Positions 1 through 12,100 of a DNA stretch of 64,000 nucleotides are shown piece after piece. The notes under the pieces were generated by a model. That model saw only the letters and a program-made list of their open reading frames with translations. It was not told where the DNA came from and did not search any database. The translations under genes were made by a program, and so were the position numbers. Within the stretch, counting starts at the first letter, position 1. Each line of letters starts with the position of its first letter. The stretch covers positions 496,001 to 560,000 of the forward strand of contig NW_001798955.1 in the NCBI RefSeq assembly GCF_000165425.1, read 5' to 3'. Source of the DNA: Paramecium tetraurelia. Its lineage: Eukaryota; Ciliophora; Oligohymenophorea; Peniculida; Parameciidae.

Positions 1-2040
1 ATTCTTCCTTTAACTCAATATGGCTGCTATGGTGACTCCTTCATATGCACATCCAATTATGTTACAATACATAATGAATCTTGTTAAGAAGATATCAATG
101 GGCATATCACCCATCATTTATCCCAACCTAGTTATATGGATGGTTGAATCTTGAGAGTTTGGATAAGAGAGAGCCCCTAACATTTAGAGATTGGAGATGG
201 CATTCTCAATTTATTTAGTGCTTGGAGGGTCAATAGCAGTTTTAAGAGTGCGACTGGGATCATTGAAAACCTACTTTAAATCAACAATTGTATTAAGTTC
301 TAATTTCTCAGTTTTATTTTCATTTTCCATGGATAGTTGATATAATTTCTTCAGTCTCAATATAATAATTTCTAAGGGACATCTCAACATCTCACAAACA
401 GAATATTGTGTCATTTTATTTTTAAATATGGTTTAAGGTATCAAACGAAAACAAGTTCCAGGGAATAAACGTCCAGTCCTTCCCTTTCTTTGATCAGCAG
501 ATGCTTTAGAACAGTATTACAATGCTAACTTTTCTGTTAGATTCTTAGGATTGTATATAATTTCTTTGGTTAAACAGAAATCAATAACAAATCTACAATC
601 CGGAACAGTAATACTACTTTCAGCCACATTTGTGCTTAATATTAATCTTCTTTTTCTCTTGTGAGTCTCATCAAACTCTTTAGGGATAGTGACAGTGCTA
701 TGTAGTATGATAATGATGAATCTCTCTTCCCCAAATTTTTGATAGATCTCTTCTCTAATATCCATGATTTCTTAATATCCAGGAAGGAAAATCAAGATAG
801 CCCCAGCTCCTTACATGCCTATAGTATCTTTAATTTTATTGGAGTCTAAGAATTCTAGTATTTATAACATGGCTTAGACACTATCCTATTGAACCTTAGG
901 AGTATCTTAAAAGTATAATGAGGTTTGAAATCTTAAAGGTTGATGGAGTTCTAATTTCGCAGTGTCAGCATCATTGAAATATGAATGTATTTCTTCCATA
1001 TAATAAGTTTCAATAGGGTATTTCTAAGACATAGGGACTTTAATAATAGGTGCAGCTTGGTCTTCATCTCCATCCAAGAAATGCTATCCTAATTCTCTTA
1101 ATTCATTCTACTTCTACTCTAATTCTCTCTATTCTTAGGTTAATTGAACTTATCTCTCGATTTCTTTCCATGGTTGACCCCATTGCGTGGAAATGTCATG
1201 ATCTTCTTCCCCTTCAAATTTGATGGATATTTCTACATCATTTTCTTATGTCATATCTGTAAACTTGTACTTTCTATCTACTCTTTGTATATATGTTAGA
1301 TCATCAACCAAATTAAGTGATTTTTTGGAAAAATAGTTAGCAAATTTATCACTGCAGATAGTTGCAGACATCAAAATCAATTTAGTTTCTGGAAAATGCT
1401 TCAATAGATTTTTGATTATGATTAGACAAAAGTCTATGTCAATGTCTCTTTCATGGACTTCATCCATTATAATGTGAGTATAATCTTTCAAGACTTGTTC
1501 TCTGTCATGCACTAATTTTTATAGAAATATTCCTGTGGTTACAAATTAGATTTAGGTTTGTCTAGAACTTATTTGTGAATCCATCCCAACCTAATAGCCA
1601 ACAAGAGTGCCTAATTAACAATCTAACTCCTATGCCACTCTTTTGGCCAATGATTTAGCAGCCAATCTTCTTGGTTGAGTACATAGAATATTCACTGTTT
1701 TTGGTGTTTCGAATTCTGTGTTTGTATGATGCCTCAAAATCATCTGTGGCACTTAGGTTGATTTACCACAACCTGTCCCTCCTGTAATCACAATGACTTA
1801 ATTATTCTGCATTTCTTCCAGAATTTTGTTACTCACATTATATATAGGCAACGCTTTTCGTTCTCTTTCTGTCAGTGGTTTTATAACTCTTTTCCTCAGA
1901 TGAGTCGATTATGATATCTAGGCCTCTTGTTGTTATTATAATGGAATATAATCGCCAAGATTATCATCTTAAGTTCTCACCTTTTTCCTTACTATATCCT
2001 CTACTTAAGATTCCTTCTTCACGACCATTTCTTCCTCCAT
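1..2040 (-). CDS. DEAH-box RNA helicase (3' end outside window)
   Basis: Start is the ATG at 2038-2040; 680 codons read to the window edge with TAA/TAG as Gln and no TGA, so the C-terminus is missing. Walker A GGTGCGKST lies near residue 88, motif II is DEVHER near residue 189, followed by SAT about 35 residues later. A long acidic insert precedes FLPG, then STNVAESSITVP and QRKGRTGR near residue 515, which are motifs V and VI of DEAH helicases. The last visible segment (GVTIAAILSQRK) is the winged-helix/ratchet region. The family unwinds RNA or RNP using ATP. The acidic insert and DEVH box recall TDRD9/Spindle-E types more than the splicing helicases, but this subfamily placement is inference. 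Confidence 0.88.
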
Positions 2041-2600
2041 TTACATTTATTATCTTTTAAATTGCTTTTTTTGGCTTCAAAATAGGTATCAAATATTTAT
2101 ATTATACTTAAATATTTAGTAATAAAATAATTTTAAACAATTCAATTTTCAAATATTTGTTAATCTCAATTCTATTTATGTCCTTTTCATTATTCAAAAT
2201 GTTGATAAGCAATATACTAAGTATTTCTGGGATTTATAGATTTTCTTGAGTATATTTTATATTTATCTATAAGAATTGTATTTCAACAACCCTTACATCA
2301 ATATTCAAATAACCTTAGTAAATAATCATCTCTTACTATAATTATTCAAAATTTTAAATAGTTTGATGTTAAAAAGAATTATTAACATTAATAATTACTA
2401 TTTTATTCCAAATACAAAAAATTATTATTATAACAAAACATAAATTAAGCTAAAGTAGAAATTTCTGTCAACCATAAAATTATCACATTAAATAATTTGT
2501 TTTTGATATAATTATATAGAGATCTAAGATTAAAATGCAAAGCAATATCAATTATATGTAAAGAATTTCAATTGGAATTATGTTATTTTAATATGACATA
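2041..2600. other. AT-rich spacer between helicase 5' end and LZIC 3' end
   Basis: About 560 bp of very AT-rich DNA. No reading frame with ciliate-code bias or homology was seen. It must contain the helicase promoter and the LZIC 3' untranslated region. Confidence 0.5.
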
Positions 2601-3196
2601 TCATTTCATGTTATTAGCAGCCAATTATTATTCTGCTGATTTAAGCAATGTTTTTCCTTAGACATTATCTTATTTAATTACAAAGTTATCTTTTCCTGTG
2701 TTAGAGTTGATAAAATTAATTTCTTATTGAGTAAACTAAAGTAATTAATTTATAATTTACAGGTATTCCAATATCTTGCAATTAATTCAAGCAATTCAGA
2801 GTTTCTTTCACATATTAAGCTTAATTTATTCTTTAAAGTGTATAGTCTTAATCTAATTTCTTTATCTTTTCTCTTATTGAAGTGCCTTATGATGATGACA
2901 TGAGATGTTTGATTTCTTCAGAGTTAAAAGAATTCTTGATTGCTGCTCGTAATTCTTCTTATTATTGTTATAGTGCATTCTTCAATGTTAGATCGCCCTA
3001 TTCTATTTCTTATAATTTGGTTTGGAAAATCTCTAACTCCTATAATGTGTCATTTTTCATTTGTCTATAATGTATACGATGGAGCATACTTATATTCTTC
3101 AGGATCCAATTCATTTTTATATTCCTCCAGATCTTTAAGTTGTTCAAGCAGTCTTTTTAATTGTTATTCAATGTTTTCTAATATCTTTTTATCCAT
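2601..3196 (-). CDS. LZIC: LZIC (leucine zipper and CTNNBIP1-domain protein) homologue
   Basis: Three exons; removing 25-nt introns at 3065-3089 and 2736-2760 gives 181 residues, close to the roughly 190 of animal LZIC. The N-terminus is a coiled coil with the family block LEQLKDLEEYKNELDPEEYK, then DTLQELEIF, then the CTNNBIP1/ICAT-like middle. The C-terminal stretch (QDIGIPFTQQEINFINSN) matches the LZIC tail. In animals the protein has been tied to beta-catenin-like signalling and DNA-damage responses; its role in a ciliate is unknown. TGA stop is at 2601-2603. Identity is from residue pattern recalled, not a search. Confidence 0.82.
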
Positions 3197-3248
3197 TTGT
3201 TTATAGAATATTAATCTTAATATTTAATATATTGTATTAATTCATAAT

Positions 3249-4250
3249 TCATTTTTAAGGTTCCAAAGAAATTGATCTCTAATCTAATTGTTCATCAATT
3301 AATTGATTTTCTTCAGGATCCACCATTTCTCCAGGTTCTCTCTCATCATTAGACTATTGTTATTGAGGTTCCTATTATGAAGTAGAATCTAACTGTTGTT
3401 AGACTTCCTAAGATTCCTATAGTATGATATGATTCTTCATTTCGCTCTCTTATTATTCGCATTGATTTTTATCTGATAATGCAGTGGGTTGATTTAAAAT
3501 AGTTTTTTTGCTATCAGACTGAGTAAAGTTGATGATGGCATTTTTATTTTATTGAATAGGAGGATCCTGTTATTTTTATTCTTCAGCATGAACATAGCTA
3601 GGCTGTTTGTTAGTATCAGTATATTTGGGATTGCGAAGCAGGATCTACTTAATCAATTATGCTCTTTCTACATTATCTTTTCCAGGAGCATAGAATTTGA
3701 TATCTGCGTTATTTTCATGACCTACTATACAATTCTCTAAAAAGTTCATAAAGAGCAATGGAGCAGCCAATTTGAATTGATCGTATTAGTAGAAATCTGA
3801 AATAGGGACTACTCCATCTGCTCTGGGTTTCCATTTGACTTCAAAGACGCAGTCCTCATTTGTTAACATCAAATGTACACTGTCTATTTCATCGCATTTT
3901 TGAGGGTAGGAACTACAAAATTTTTAAGCCATTTCCTTTTATTTGTTTAAGAGAAGTTCTTCAGAATAACTGGGATGTTTGAGACTTTATTAGACTTACT
4001 ACATGACAGGTAATTGTTGTGCTACATTTTTAAGATTTTTTTATTTTTGCTCTTAATATGATTATTAATTCTAAAGGAATTCTTCTAAAATTGAGCGTCG
4101 AACATTTTGTTCATATTCCCAAGTGGTTTAATCAGTTCCTTTCCATTTCATTAAATACTAGATTTGATTGTTTATTAGTCTTTTTTTGAGAATCCTTTCT
4201 GGAGATCGAGGAGTTATTAATTAATAATCCTATTATTTAGTGGGGCGCAT
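3249..4250 (-). CDS. Chromodomain protein with chromo-shadow-like domain (HP1-like)
   Basis: A single exon of 333 residues from ATG 4250 to TGA 3249. Residues about 16-55 form a chromodomain: PERILKKRL, QYLMKWKGTDQTTWEYEQNV and ILEEF carry the aromatic cage and W-x-P/W-E positions of HP1-type readers of methylated histone H3. A second block (about 120-175) with FEVKWKPRADGVVPISDFYY and PLLFMNFLEN looks like a chromo-shadow domain, the dimer and partner-binding module. The remaining tail is Gln/Glu-rich and probably disordered. It likely acts in heterochromatin or in developmental DNA elimination, as other ciliate HP1-like proteins do; that role is inference. It shares a 103-bp spacer with the divergent gene at 4354. 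Confidence 0.8.
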
Positions 4251-4353
4251 AATAATTAATATTAATTGAATTGATTTGAAGCCACTAAAATTTAAATCCT
4301 AAAAGTGCCAAAAATTCGCATCCAATTCACAAAATAAACAATGCTATTATATA
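4251..4353. promoter_or_regulatory. Divergent promoter spacer, 103 bp
   Basis: The start codons of the chromodomain gene (minus) and the small unknown gene (plus) face away from each other across 103 bp of AT-rich DNA, so both promoters must sit here or overlap the coding regions. No specific motif was recognised. Confidence 0.5.
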
Positions 4354-4893
4354 ATGTAATATAAAAAGAATTACCCTAATATATAATTTGATCTTTCAAT
4401 TGATTAATTTAGACTGACAGATGACGAGATAATACTGACTACAAACCTGACTAAGAGGCCTAAATATTAGATAAAAAATATTTAATAAACAGCCAATTGC
4501 ATTTCTCAAGTCGTGAAGGAAAATGAAATCAAGAAAAGACCCCAAATAGAGATTCAAAAAGAATTGTGCACACCCAAAAGACCACTCAATCAGCACTTAA
4601 GAAATTACGATTCCCTGTTGTTCCCATTCATAACTACGAAACAAAGCCATCTGCCTAATTTTCTAGAGTTATCTAAACTAATTAAATTAACTGAAACTCC
4701 AAGAATTTCAAATAATATCAAACTTAGATCTAGGAGTACTGATTAACGAATCACTTTTCATAAGAGTTCTTCGATTAAAAAGCTGTAAACTGATGTTAAA
4801 AATATTGAAGAACAATTTCAAGAAACCAGGAATTTAATTAAGAGATTTAACAGAATCAAAAGAAAACAAGTCAGATTCGATGTTTCTACTTGA
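4354..4893 (+). CDS. Hypothetical basic protein, 179 residues
   Basis: One uninterrupted ciliate-code frame from ATG 4354 to TGA 4891-4893. The protein is basic with scattered KRP motifs (TKRPKYQ, KKRPQIE, PKRPLNQ) and ends in a predicted helix (KKLQTDVKNIEEQFQETRNL) followed by a Lys/Arg-rich tail. No domain is recognised. The start is supported by in-frame Gln codons directly after it and by the divergent arrangement with the chromodomain gene. It could be a nucleic-acid or microtubule-associated protein, but nothing in the sequence proves that. Confidence 0.6.
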
Positions 4894-4923
4894 TTATTAT
4901 TTTAAGGAAAAATAATTACTATT

Positions 4924-5783
4924 TCATGCATTATTTTCAGCATTCTCTTCTTTCATCTTTTCAATCAGTAAATTCCATTCCTCCAATTATTTGGGATCCG
5001 GCTATTTCTAATGCTCTATCATCTTGAAACATTCATCCTTCGGCTTCGTCTGCTACTACTATTAATGCAATTGCTATAATTTCTATTATTTCCTCTCCTG
5101 CTTCTCCTGATCTGGAGATATTCCCAGATCCCCCAATCTATTAGCTTTCTTAGATCCACCTACTTTCTTACGATTCTGATGTAATTTCATATACTCTTCC
5201 AATGCCTTTCTCTCCCTTATATAGGTTAATTCCTATTATTTTCTTATTTTACAAAACTCTTGTAATTAATGTGTGTTCATCCACTGTCTTGTAATTATCT
5301 TTCTCTTATTCAACCCTTTGTCATCTAGGGGCTCCACCTAAACATTCTGATCCAAATCAAATATGTATTGCTTGTTATTTACATACATTATAAGGAGAGG
5401 CTTCAATTATTAATTATTTTTACTTCTCCCTTGACCATCAAGTCTTCCAATTAATTTTGTATCACTTTTTCATATTGAATCCACGTCTGCCCATTGTAGT
5501 AGGACCACTTGCCTTGCTATATTTTAATTTGCCTTGACACTATGGAGGATTCTCTCCTAATTTTATAATAACTAATTTAATGATGCATGACCATGTGATC
5601 ATAGTCAACTATAAACTACATGTCCTTGAAAATGATCTGGAACTCTCCTTGATTGCAGTAATGAAGCATATTCTCCAGGAGATTGCACCTTCTCCAATCA
5701 AATATTTTCCATTTCCCATCTTCATCCAGGTAAAACCAATCAACATCATGATGTGGGGGTGGGAATGTGCTGATGGTCGGCAT
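4924..5783 (-). CDS. Tandem WWE-domain protein
   Basis: 278 residues after removal of a 23-nt intron at 5401-5423, which ends in AAG. The first WWE module (about residues 15-75) contains DVDWFYLDEDGKWKIFDW, a central LEN-x-LH helix and FIVDYDHMVMH. A second (about 90-150) begins with GKWSYYNGQTWIQYEKV and ends after FDLDQNVQVEPLD. WWE domains bind ADP-ribose or iso-ADP-ribose in ubiquitin ligases and PARPs. Here no catalytic RING, HECT or PARP domain follows; the C-terminus is a Lys/Gln-rich helix with a poly-Gln run. It may be an adaptor in ADP-ribose signalling. The start at the ATG just upstream of the first domain is the only one that fits. Confidence 0.72.
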
Positions 5784-6163
5784 TTGCTGGGGCCTATATA
5801 AATAAATAAATAATTGTGTTTGTAATAATACATATCAATAAGTGAAGGTGTAAATGTATATTAAGGCTATAAAAATAAGTATTATAAAAATATACTTGGA
5901 AATCTATATAGCGTATAATATATAAATATAAACTTACATAATGGCTGCACTATTTGAGGAACATTAAATTAGTACATACTAATTTCTTCGTTCAATTATT
6001 TAATAAATAATTATATGAATTTTAATAAATGTCATACATACATTAATTACCATTGTAATAATATGAACTCTTAAGGGGGAGAGACACATTTTCAATATCT
6101 AAGATCAAATTTAAAATTTATGAATTTTATATATGCTCGATAAACAATACTTCAATTTTTCAT
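5784..6163. other. Spacer, no gene seen
   Basis: About 380 bp of AT-rich DNA between the WWE gene start and the 3' end of the giant gene. A short G-rich patch near 6074-6080 is the only compositional change. No open frame of note. Confidence 0.5.
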
Positions 6164-9100
6164 TCATTCCTACTTGCTCTCTACGACAGCCTTAAAACTA
6201 ATTACACTGGGCTATTTTGAAAAATATCTATTCTGTCTCAACAGTCTACCAGTATTACGATTAGAACTTGATAATGGGTCAGTAATTATTGTCTATTCAT
6301 CCTTCCTCGTTGTCAACTTAGGCATATACAAATCACATGTCATAGAACTAGTTTAATCACTAATAAATACGATTTAAATTCGATTATCTATTGGGCTTAA
6401 TTGATTAAATAAAGTCTAACCATCTTGAATCGGTCTTTAATCAGTTTCTTCCTTAGCGAATTCTTAATGAATATTCTCTTTAAAGTCCTATTCTTGTTGA
6501 TTATATGAGGGAACTTTAGATAAATGATTGTCTTGATCTCATCGATAGTTTTTTCCATTTTATCAAAATAAGCATATACCAATTTCTATAGCATGTTTGC
6601 AACAAACAAAAAGTTTAAGACTGCTAAGATTGTATAAAATGGCAACACAACCTCAATTATGTCAAAAGATTATGCTGTATAGATTGAAGATGCTAAGACT
6701 ATAGAAATAGAACAGATAGACGTGGATAAGAAGTCGATTTTATTCAACGGAGCAGATTGATAAGGCTTGTACTTAGTGCTTAAATGGCTGTAGATATAGA
6801 GAATCAAGAAAACTAAAGAAGCCTTTACGGCAACATAATCAGAATAGTATAGTAGGACCAAAATGATTATTTCTTTCTACAGGATTTTCAAGGTTTCCCA
6901 GTAATACGTTTCCAATTTGTATTCGTTGTATAAATAACCCCACATCTTCCTTACCTTCATCGAATTCAACTATTTCCTATTATAGTACACAACGAACCAA
7001 AATAAAAAGGGTATAAACAACCCTAAAATGAAAAGACTTGGTATAACAAAACTGATTAACCAAATAGTGTGTTGATATGTATTATACAAATAAGATACAT
7101 TGCCTGACACCCAAAATTCATTAGAGATCTTTCTATAAGACAGCAATCCGATTAATCCACTGACTATGTTTGGGAATAAGTAAATGTAAATGTAAATAAA
7201 TGTTGTTGTCATAAACGTTATCTAAAACTTGCCTTTCTTTAAGAATAAAAGCATTATATAAATCGAAAAAAAGAGCATTATATATATTCCGATCGTTAAG
7301 AGACTAAAAATAATTCTAAAGTATAGTATTGGAACGATTTCAATTGAGTCAGCTAAAAAACAATCCAATGAAAATGCCATGGAATCCATTGGATTGCCAA
7401 CTCCACTAACTACTAAAGATATCCCAGAAGGTATCGACAGTTGGAATGAAGTTATTGAACTGATAATCTAAAGATAGTTAGTAAAAACTTTCAATAGAAC
7501 AGACGTCGATGTTGGTTGGGTTATCATGTAATTCCGTAATGATTTAAGTTTCAACTGAAAGATAAACTCTTCAATCATCTGAACTGTGCTAGTAACTGAA
7601 ATGAATAGAGATAATAAAGTCCATAAGACAACTAAAACTATATTGATAATGTTTTTTGCCACTTGCTCACAACCACTACAACCATATGCTTAGCTTATAG
7701 AGAAGTAACCTTAGCCTCGAATGTTATACAAATCACACTATTCACATAAAGCTCCAATGTGTCCTAATCCACAGGAAGGATTCCCAGCAAACCATCCTCC
7801 CTAACAATTTTATTGTTAATGATAACAGAGTTCTACGACATTGCTGTAGTAATATGCTCTCCAATATCCTGATCTTAATTCAATCATTGCTGGCTTAATT
7901 GATTTCATTTTCTATTCATTTTTGAATTAACAAGCTTAGGCGTTTTCTTAAACTGAGTATTAATTTTGAGTTATATCACATTAAACACAACCTCCTGAAG
8001 TAGAATTTAAATATTCTCCTAATTGACACTTGAAAGTACGCAAATGCAATAATAATATATAATTATCTAGAGTGTAATTGAGTTCGTATGGAGAATAGTT
8101 ATTAAAAACAGGAATCTTAATTGCCTTACATATAAAAGCTAATTAAAGTGAATATTATTGTTCTTGTAAAGGGTTGAAGTATACAGTCAGATTATCTAAG
8201 TTGTAATCTTAGGTTTAATCATTAAACTTCACTTAAGTATATGATAGTGATTAAGCAGAGATATTCTCCAAGATGTTCTAAATTTTCTCTTATATGTTAC
8301 TTGTATTCACAACTGAAGGGTTTATGGTACATTCTGTGCCATTTAGATTTTTCATTTGCTCAAATTATATATTCAACGGAATGAGTCTAAATGAGAAATT
8401 ATAGTCGATGTAAGAATTACTCTAAGCATCGAAATGTTTGTAATCATAGATTTTAAGACCTGATGGTACTAAGATTTAATCAGTTTTTTCTTCGGCACCC
8501 AAATAATAATAGGGCTAGACCTCAACTTCATCAATCTATGTAGTTTGATTCTTAAATAGCAGCTTGTTTTTTAATAAATTTAATCCATCCAACGAAAGGC
8601 TCAGATACATAGGCACTGATGCAAGGTTATCTGCATATTTCGTCCCTAAATTTTCCTTTATGTACACATTCCCTTTTGTAAGTTCTTGAATTGTTTCTCC
8701 ATTTTAATATAATCCACCTCCAATTTAAGCTTTATTCTATATAAGCTAACTATCAAGAATCAATATATGATTTTGCTCTTCTGAGTAATAATATATAGCC
8801 CCTCCTGTCTCTCTAGCCTGATTATTATTGAATAAGCATTTTTCGATTAACATATTCAAATCAATAAAAAAGCAGGCCCCACCATAATCGGCTATATTAT
8901 TTATAAATAAACTATTGCTAATTTTTAATTGGATTTGTTTGTTTTAAATATTTTTAATTTTTTCAACTGAATTTTAGAGGATACGATTTTATTGATTCTC
9001 GTTAAGATTGAAATTAGAGTTTTGTAAAAATGATAAACAACCAATTACACCACATGTATTATTAATCAGACTTACATTCTTCAATCTTAAATTCATAGAA

Positions 9101-12100
9101 TTCACTTTCACATCCTATACAGTGAATACTCCAAAGTAGCAGTTAGAACATTCGATATTAGAAATTAATAAATTCTCTATTAGTAATTCTTGTTCGTTAT
9201 CAATACTTTTTATCTCAATTAAACTCATGTTATAATTGGCTTCTTCAAAAATCAATTTTTTATTGCAGATTAATTGATTGGTTAAATTGTACTTTTTTAA
9301 TTCGACCAAAGGGTTCTAAACAATATCAGATAAATCATCAAAACATAGTAAATCTTTTGTCGCCACTATTTCCACCTCCTGGCAATCTTCGATTTGGGTT
9401 TGATATTGTTGTAGTTTTTGCAACTTAAAATCTTAAAGTAATATCTTGCCCATAAAACCTATAAAACATATATTTAATATTACCTTCTCTTAAGGAGATT
9501 CTTAGAATTGGAGATAGATAGTAAGTACTGTTCAAAATTTCTATATTATTTAAGTTTATGAGATATCCATTATATATCTCCAAAATGGTGGCTATGTGAA
9601 ATTAAATAAATGAACAGTTGACCATTGTAAAATTACAATATTGAACATACATAGTGGGATTTTCTCTTTGAAATGGCTTAACATCTTAAGAAGATATATC
9701 TTATAATTAGGATATGTAGTAGTTGAATGCATTTTCACTATTAATTATAAGGGAGTTTGAAATTTTAAAGTTTGAATACACAGAGTTTTATCTACTTGGC
9801 GAAAAAGTAAGTATGGAATTTTAGATTGAGAAGGATTCCTATATGGTTAAGTTATCTAGATTAATTTCATTTTTCAGAAATGAAGGTTCTATGTACAAAA
9901 GTCCTGCCTGTGTTCTGGAAGAAGTAAGTTAGAATATTGAATCATGAATATTAAGATTGAATCTGCTTTTTGAAGAGTCAATATAAAAGCAACCTCCAAC
10001 TGATATTTAATATCCATTAATTGTAGTTGAAGTATTTATAAATTTTGAATTGCTTATTTCTATTGAACCTTGTTGAGTTGTGATTATATAAAATGCTCCT
10101 CCATTTAAGGCCAAAGACTATTCAACTTGAATTTACTCTAGTAACGCAGAATTTATTAAAAGGTAGCCATTTCCACCAGATGATAACACCTGAAAGTTAA
10201 GCATAATGTTGGAAGAAATTTCAGTATCTGTTTTGGAGACAAATAAGTACTTCTCGAAAATAGTGGGGTTTAGTTAATTTTATTTAGTAAAGACACTATT
10301 TGAAATGTTAAGATAATTTGCCTTAATGAAGAGATTTGAATCAGTAGAATTGGAAATTATATTTTGATCAAAAAAGCAATTTGATATAATTACTTCACTT
10401 GATTGGGCATAGATGACTAAAGTTGAGGATGAAAATAATTAATAATCTTGGAAATATTCATTCAAGAAGTTTTAAGTAAAGTTTGTATTTACAATGTTGA
10501 TATTCATTAGTTGCTCTGTTTTAATGTATATAATTGAAGTAAATTTATTTTATTATGTTACTATCAACATGTTATCAAAAAACTTTGAATTTTTTATAAC
10601 TATGCTATTTTCTACCTAATCATCAAATTAATTTTAACTTGCAAATAAGAAAAATGAATTATCAAAAATAACGGATTAAAATATAACTACATTATCCAAT
10701 TCCACTTGATTGAAGGAACTTAGGTAAAAAACAAAGTATATGTCTAAGTATAAAAATTGTTCAATGCATTTATAAGAGGAATGCAATGTCTTTGTAATGT
10801 ATTGAGGACTCTGCTAAATGATGATATTTGAAAATTTCAAAACTTTACTTTGAAAAATCGCAATTTCTGGATATCCTAAGCCTCTAAGTATTTCCACTTT
10901 ATCCAAAATACATACTTAACACTCTAAGTAGATCAAGGATTGATCATTTGTCAATGACTTAATTGAATTGACTCCTTTTAAAATATTATAATATTGATTG
11001 TTCTTTAAGGTTAAACCTTCAATTATGAGTGAGTTATTTGAGATTTGATTCTAAAATATAGCAATAAAACATTAAGAATTATGGTAAATGTTTTCAATAA
11101 AACTTGCATTTTTAATCCTAATAGATTCAGCATTTTTTAAAGCTTGAGTTGCCTTTGATGAAGTGCCTTTATTAGTAATTAAGTAGCCTGTATTTATGAT
11201 TATATTAATAGCTAAAAAGTCTTCGATATTAATTATGTTGGATAGTAAGAAGGAGGACGAATCTAAAAAAATAATGTTTTTTAAAGTTAAATTTTTGATG
11301 GAACATGAGCCAGAACCCATAAGATTCAAAAGTTAAGAAGCATTCATCAATGTGATATTTTGGAAATAAAGATTCTCAAGAGTGATGTATCCTACATGAT
11401 ATTGCAATAAGAATGAAGTATAAATAAATTAGGATCCTGCTCTAAAAGTTAGATTAGAAGCATAAACATTGGAAATTGATATTTGATAATCAGGACTGAA
11501 TTTTAACGATTCAAAACAAAAGATACTTGATTTAGTAAAGTTAGAGTTGATGAAAACTAAATTTTGAGCATGGAATTTAGGATTTTTAGTACTTTATAAA
11601 GGCTGAAAGTCTATTAACTTAGAATCTGTCAAATTTAAATCTAAGAATGTAACATTATCAAACAAGATATTCAAAGAGTTATTGCTCATTATCGTGTAAG
11701 AAGTTAATCTAAAACTATTAGCACATAGTATTTAGGAATCAATCAATTTAAAAGTGACTGGAAAGAATTCATTAAGTATACTAATTTTACAATAAATATT
11801 GTATAGACTTGTTGAAGGATGACTTAAGGTTGATGTTGCTAATATACCAACATTTTAAAAATGGACTTCATCAAAATTCATAACATTATAATTTGATTAA
11901 GTAAGCAGGAATGTTAGTTCTTCACCTATGAGTTTAATTCTGGCTGTTTTTATAGTAAATACTTATGAAGAAAAGGGATTCTTAATCTTGACTGATTAAG
12001 CCTCCCATTAAAAACACGGACCAGGATATTTAGGGAGAATTTTGAGTAAATTAACAAAATTGACTTCTATAATTGATTACTCATTGAGGAAGTCATAAAT

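Noticed and set aside
2882-3206. Plus-strand frames over the LZIC gene
   Set aside because: Shadow of the minus-strand LZIC exons, which have clear homology.
6174-6356. Plus-strand 60-codon frame
   Set aside because: Antisense to the last exon of the giant membrane protein.
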